64,000 nt of DNA from Glycine soja (taxonomy: Eukaryota > Streptophyta > Magnoliopsida > Fabales > Fabaceae). The stretch lies in the NCBI RefSeq assembly GCF_004193775.1, contig NC_041012.1:14405223-14469222 (forward strand). The letters run 5' to 3'. Both the position numbers and the translations under genes were made by a program. Below, in pieces: positions 59,801-64,000 of the stretch. Numbering within the stretch: position 1 is the stretch's first letter; the number at the start of each line of letters is the position of its first letter. The notes under the pieces are model-generated. The model saw only the letters and a program-made list of their open reading frames with translations, made no database searches and was not told the DNA's origin.

Positions 59801-61237
59801 GTGAAGGGGAGTGACTAGGCTGAAATCAAGGACAGTTATGGCATAAACATATGATACGCAAACTCAAAAAAAAATGATGATAATAATTAATTAATTAATA
59901 AAGAACATGAAAATTGCAAACTAAAGCAACCTTTTTTGTCATATTTTGCATGCAAGCTTGGGACTACCTTCAGAGGTGAATTCCATTCCTCAAAGCAACA
60001 AAACAAATCAAATATGCTGCTAAGTAATAAGAACCAAATCAAATCTCACTCCCACACTCACAAGGCCAACTCCATTGTTCATTCTAAAATAACCAAGTCT
60101 TGGGTCTTTGTCTTATTGATTGTACTAATGCTAAAGTCTTGGTCTTCTCTCTATAAATTATAATTATACTGTTGCTTTACCTAAAACGCGGACTGGTTGA
60201 CCAAGACTTGGCCTTACTTTTTACTCTCATGATTTTGGGTAATAAAATAAGTAATAGTCTTTTTCTTTTTTAATCGCATAAAATATCTAGTGACTTTATC
60301 AATTATTAATAAGTTTAATGTCTATGCATTGATAATATAAAATATTTTTTTTCCTATCAACATCTTTCTCTTCCTTTTACATTGCTAGTTCTGCTTCTTT
60401 TAAATCCTCTTACATAAATCAATTCTTATTGACTCTAAATTAAGAAGTCTTGAGGTTGTCAAGTTTAGATGCACTTCTTAGACAAAACGAGGCAGCCTGC
60501 AAGTAACGATTTGTGTTAGCACTCGTTCTAGTGGCAAGACCTGCTACATCATTTTTATCTTGCTACATAAAATGCTTAGAGAAATGTTTTGTGTCGTTTC
60601 AAATGTTTGGGATATCCGTGCCATGTAATTAACCCTAAGTTCTCTTACACGTACTCACCAAACTGAACACAGCCAAAAATTTGAAAATGAAAATTCTTCT
60701 ACCAAGAATTTCTCCCCGTGCATGGCAAAAGCATTATGTGAAGAAAATTGAACAACAACTTTAATGTTTTTAAAGCATTTTATGCAGCAAGTCCGATCCC
60801 CGTCACTGCAAGGAATTTCAACATAAATTACTACTCGCAAACTACTTCATCTTTGTCCAAGAAGCATGTTTGATAAACTTTATATAGCCTCAAAGATCAA
60901 AGACTTTGATTTAGGGTCAATGAGAATAGTTTATATAAGGGAATTCAAAAGAAATAGAATCCACAAAATAAAAGGAGGAAGGAGGTGTTTTTTTTTATTT
61001 AGACCACAAGTATCTTCCACTAGAGACAATCATGTTCGAGTCAGGTATGATCACTATGAACGATAAAATTCTTTCTCCAAGTATTTAATGCAATTATATA
61101 TCTAGGACTCGAACTTGAAATATCTTGTTAAACTGGAATAACCCCACACCAATTGACGTGCTTGGTGTTGGAAGAAGGTGTTAATTAGTAAAAGGAAACA
61201 AGAAAATATATAAGGGAGACAAAAAGAACAATTTCAT
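59801..61237. other. Intergenic, NLR upstream side
   Basis: No gene. One W-box-type word (GGTTGACC) occurs at about 60193, upstream of the NLR. The plus frame at 59936-60163 has no recognisable motif. Confidence 0.45.
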
Positions 61238-61600
61238 ACGCACTTTCGACATCGGTCGTCAGAAACCGTCGTAGTATTATAGGTAGTGGCATTTTTGTAA
61301 GTAGGAAGTTTGTCAACGAAAATGGTTCTACAAAAGACCGTCTTCGAACATTGCATACCCCTTTTTCCACAATGTTTTTGGAATACACCGTCTTAGACTT
61401 GCCAGTCATTTAGTCATGTGAACCCAACCTCGTGCCCTTAGTCAATACTGACCTACACACGTTACATTGTGCCCTCCCTCGCTCAGCTCACTGTCTCCAT
61501 CATAGGTATCTTCTGCGCCACCCCACCCCATCGTCGAACATCTTCGGCCGCCGTTCAATTGTCGTCGTCATTGTCGTAGCTAGGTCAGTCTCTCATTTCC
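61238..61600 (+). mobile_element. CACTA-like subterminal and body sequence
   Basis: Subterminal words (CGACATCGGTCGTCAGAAAC, GGTAGTGGCATTTTTGTAAG, AGACCGTCTTCGAA) and the following block (CTCGCTCAGCTCACTGTCTC, TTGTCGTCGTCATTGTCG) are collinear with 9330-9770. The extreme CACTACTAG terminus is missing. A UGT-like fragment follows immediately. Confidence 0.5.
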
Positions 61601-61639
61601 CCTATTTGATTATTACATTACTGTGCCTTCAAAGGTTGC

Positions 61640-62029
61640 TAATGTTGAACGAAGAAACATCATTTTTGAGAATGTTAAAAAGCCTTCATTAGGGTACATA
61701 TCCTCAAAACTCCAACATTTCCCTGAAGGCCTTTGTGGCCATGGAGTTAATGTTCCTCTTCAAAACATTTCACAAAAAGAAAAAACTTTACTGATTATGA
61801 GGGAGTTTTCCAGCCCTTTAGTGAGTGCTCATTAATAGTGTTTAGATCATGGTTGGAAATATCTAAATCCTAGTTAGACTACATAGAAAAGCAATTTGGG
61901 AAACTGGTTTTGTGTACTAGTTTCCTTGTCCTAGAGCCATCAATGGATGGGCTAGAGGAAAAGTGGTTGAAATTATTAGAAAGTTTCCCTGCGAAATTTG
62001 TCATACTATGCTCCTCTGCCAGTAAGTAA
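61640..62029 (+). pseudogene. UGT79-like glycosyltransferase fragment
   Basis: A frame open from 61874 to 62029 reads LDYIEKQFGKLVLCTSFLVL, then EPSMDGLEEKWLKLLESFPA and KFVILCSSAS. This matches the central part of UDP-glycosyltransferases of the UGT79 type (family pattern EIEGPY.DYIE.QFGKPVLL.GP, LEEKW..WL..F...SV..C.FGSE). Upstream, in shifted frames, SECSLIVFRSWLEISKS fits CDAI.FR.C.EIEGP, and 61640-61800 is a plausible but weak continuation. The catalytic N-terminal histidine region and the UDP-binding PSPG box are absent. It is a gene fragment, possibly captured by the adjoining CACTA-like element. Confidence 0.55.
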
Positions 62030-63299
62030 TTTCTAAATGATGATCAAATGAAACAAATGGGTACCTGCTTAGACCAAACATAGAGATTGATATCATTATT
62101 AATCGATGGGTGAGTAATAACTTTGCTATTCCTTGCTCATTTTTTTCATATATGTTATTCTATATAAATTTATCAATTCATTGATATAACATTTTGCATT
62201 ATTTTGATCAAGATTTTTGGCATGCCAATTGGTATATTTTTTGTTTTAAAATGGTTTTACTTTTATTCATGGTTATTTGTTTCCATGTGGATTTGGCAAG
62301 TCATTGTTAAGTCCTTTTAATTATGAGAAGGAAAGTTTTTCATATGTATTTTTAATCTCTATTTGTGGTGAGCTTTTACTTTAAATAATGTATATTTGAT
62401 ATGCCATGTTATGAGACAATGAAGAAGGTTTTTATATGAAAATGATTGATTTCATAACAGATTATTCAGGTTCTATTTGACACAAAAATGATTCCCACGA
62501 GCTTAGTTAGCATACTGCCAAGAAGAAACTATGATATCAACAATTGAATTATACCTTATACCTCTTTTTTTGGTGGAAAATATAAGTACAATATGGTAGG
62601 ACTATGGGAGGCATGGAACATGCTAAAGGAGAGTAAAGTTGTGAAACTATATTGCTGATTGAGACACATGTAAGAATTACAAAAATATAAAAACAAGATG
62701 AAGAGAAGGTTAAAGTAGCATATTTATGCTTAACGTTTGAATGTATAGACCAATGAATGAATATGAATTTTGCTAACTATGTCAAGATATATGTTGATCC
62801 AACAATAACTTTTGGTTATCATAGTATGTATTACAAATGTATTATTTTTTTTGGAAACTTGAATAGAAGATATAAAACCAGGGAAATTGGTATACATCAA
62901 CTCTAATTAACATTTCCAAACAGTTTTTAATTCTTGAGCTTGAGGTATGATTTAAAGAACTGGTTGTTAATATGTTTGAGCTATGGGATCACCAAAGGTA
63001 ACTCACCTGAATCTGTTCAAGGATTTGAATTTTCCTTGTGTCAAGTAGATATTCTCCTGTTAAACTAAGATTCGAGTAGAAATTCACCAAGAATTCCATG
63101 TTTTTCCAAATGAATGAAGTTGAAACTACATCCTCTAATGACTTAACTAATCAATATGATAACTTTACAAGATATGATTTATTTGTAATATTTCATATTT
63201 TTGCTTAATAGTTCTTATTTATTTTGATAATGTTATGAGATAAAATAAGATCTAATGCATGAAAACAAGCAAAAGTTAGATGTAGGATTTATACATCTA
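62030..63299. other. Intergenic, no gene seen
   Basis: AT-rich, with no supported ORF or transposon end. Confidence 0.5.
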
Positions 63300-63344
63300 T
63301 AAATCTATTGTTTAATAAATAGAGACCGTATTGTAGGAGTTCTT

Positions 63345-63494
63345 GCATCTGGATAGACATATGCTATTAGATCACTATCTTCTGTGATCACCGTTGCAAC
63401 TCCACCATTTTCTACTCCAAGCTGAGACATGTGCGCTAATTGACCATCTACTTCATATAGAGCTTCAACAAACTCAATGTTCTCTGATTTTAGG
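63345..63494 (-). pseudogene. EXO1-like nuclease exon fragment
   Basis: The minus strand reads ENIEFVEALYEVDGQLAHMS, QLGVENGGVATVITEDSDLI and AY. This matches the I-region of plant exonuclease 1 (family pattern N.EFVVAPYEADAQLAYL, GG.AAVITEDSDLIAYGC). EXO1 is a XPG/FEN-family 5' nuclease of mismatch repair and recombination. The metal-binding ITEDSD is intact, but APYEADAQ is changed to ALYEVDGQ, and the sequence loses the family pattern after DLIAY. No flanking exons were found, so it is an isolated fragment. Confidence 0.6.
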
Positions 63495-63890
63495 GTTTGT
63501 AAGGTAATTATATGATTGAATTACCCTAGAATGTAGATTAAGTAAAGATCATTGTTCTAGAGTAGCAATAGTATTTGACAAAGTTTGTGATAAGGGGAAA
63601 GGGGGTATGGTGGGGGTATTTTTAGTACTACCAGTCACAACTTATACCACCCTATTTTTCTTAAAATAAATTAAAAAAAGTTTTTTATTTAAAAACAAAT
63701 AGAGTTTTAGAAAAATGATGAGGTTTTTATAATTAAATAAATAAGGAGAAATGACTTAATTAAAATAATGGTTTGAAAGAAAATAAAAAATATATTTTAT
63801 TTATTCATTCAATAGGAAATAAAATAGAATTCTTTTTTATAAAAAATAAATAAATAAATAGAGTAAAGAATAGGCTGAGAGTAACCTAGC
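63495..63890. other. AT-rich intergenic DNA before a TATA box
   Basis: Rich in AAATAAATAAA, with a short G-rich stretch at 63595-63620. No gene. Confidence 0.45.
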
Positions 63891-63899
63891 TATAAATAG
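63891..63899 (+). promoter_or_regulatory. TATA box of a gene probably starting beyond the window
   Basis: TATAAATAG, preceded by GC and followed about 30 bp later by a pyrimidine-rich tract (TTTCTCTTCCTCTCAAGTTC and more CT-rich DNA to the window end). This is the usual layout of a strong plant core promoter and 5' UTR. No ATG-initiated frame is visible before the edge. Confidence 0.5.
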
Positions 63900-64000
63900 A
63901 GACATATTAGGTCAGTTTTCAACATTTTTACGCTTTCTCTTCCTCTCAAGTTCATTTTCCCTCCTCCCCTCTCAAAATCCTCTCTTTTTCCCACATATAA

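Noticed and set aside
59936..60163. 75-codon plus-strand ORF with a hydrophobic end
   Set aside because: No recognisable family, no splice or promoter support, AT-rich context.

Overview
The window looks like euchromatic or pericentromeric DNA from a flowering plant, most likely a legume close to soybean. The reasons are AT-rich intergenic DNA, short GT-AG introns, a CACTATTAGAAAA end like the soybean Tgm transposons, Tat/Ogre-type LTRs, and a non-TIR NLR gene of the At4g27190-like class. The species is an inference; no tRNA, rRNA or CRISPR locus was seen.

Layout. 1-6.8 kb: a Ty3 RNase H scrap, a tandem duplication (about 1.13-1.93 and 2.9-3.8 kb) carrying different MITEs, two divergently oriented broken type I MADS-box genes in an inverted arrangement, and a LINE RT scrap. 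7.5-15.2 kb: CACTA-like ends, a fold-back LTR derivative (7749-9296) with a perfect 5-bp target duplication, the 3' end of a Tat/Ogre-like retrotransposon (tandem-repeat 3' UTR plus a 1.9-kb LTR), and a LINE endonuclease scrap. 15.2-19 kb: T-rich DNA with a few exon-like pieces of an unidentified gene. 19.0-28.8 kb: a nested retrotransposon, with a minus-strand Ty3/gypsy element split by a young but dead Ty1/copia element (19793-24227, target duplication GTCTG). 28.8-33 kb: a CACTA end and Sirevirus-like LTR sequence.

Three intact host genes can be modelled with consistent splice phases: (i) a two-exon defensin-like secreted cysteine-rich peptide (33136-33550, +); (ii) an 11-exon, 1064-residue protein ending in a tandem BRCT pair (45958-35823, -), with a perfect E2F palindrome just upstream of its start codon; (iii) a seven-exon CC-NBS-LRR immune receptor of 2029 residues (58680-50629, -), whose last four exons add about 480 non-LRR residues ending in a coiled coil. 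Between (ii) and (iii) is a copia pol fragment joined to a hAT transposase relic. The right end has broken UGT79-like and EXO1-like fragments beside a CACTA-like sequence, and a clean TATA box 100 bp from the edge that suggests a plus-strand gene starting outside the window.

The genes do not form a pathway. The defensin-like peptide and the NLR both fit plant defence, and the BRCT protein fits DNA-damage response. The two most unusual items are the C-terminally extended NLR and the gypsy LTR family that appears twice as head-to-head inverted LTRs.
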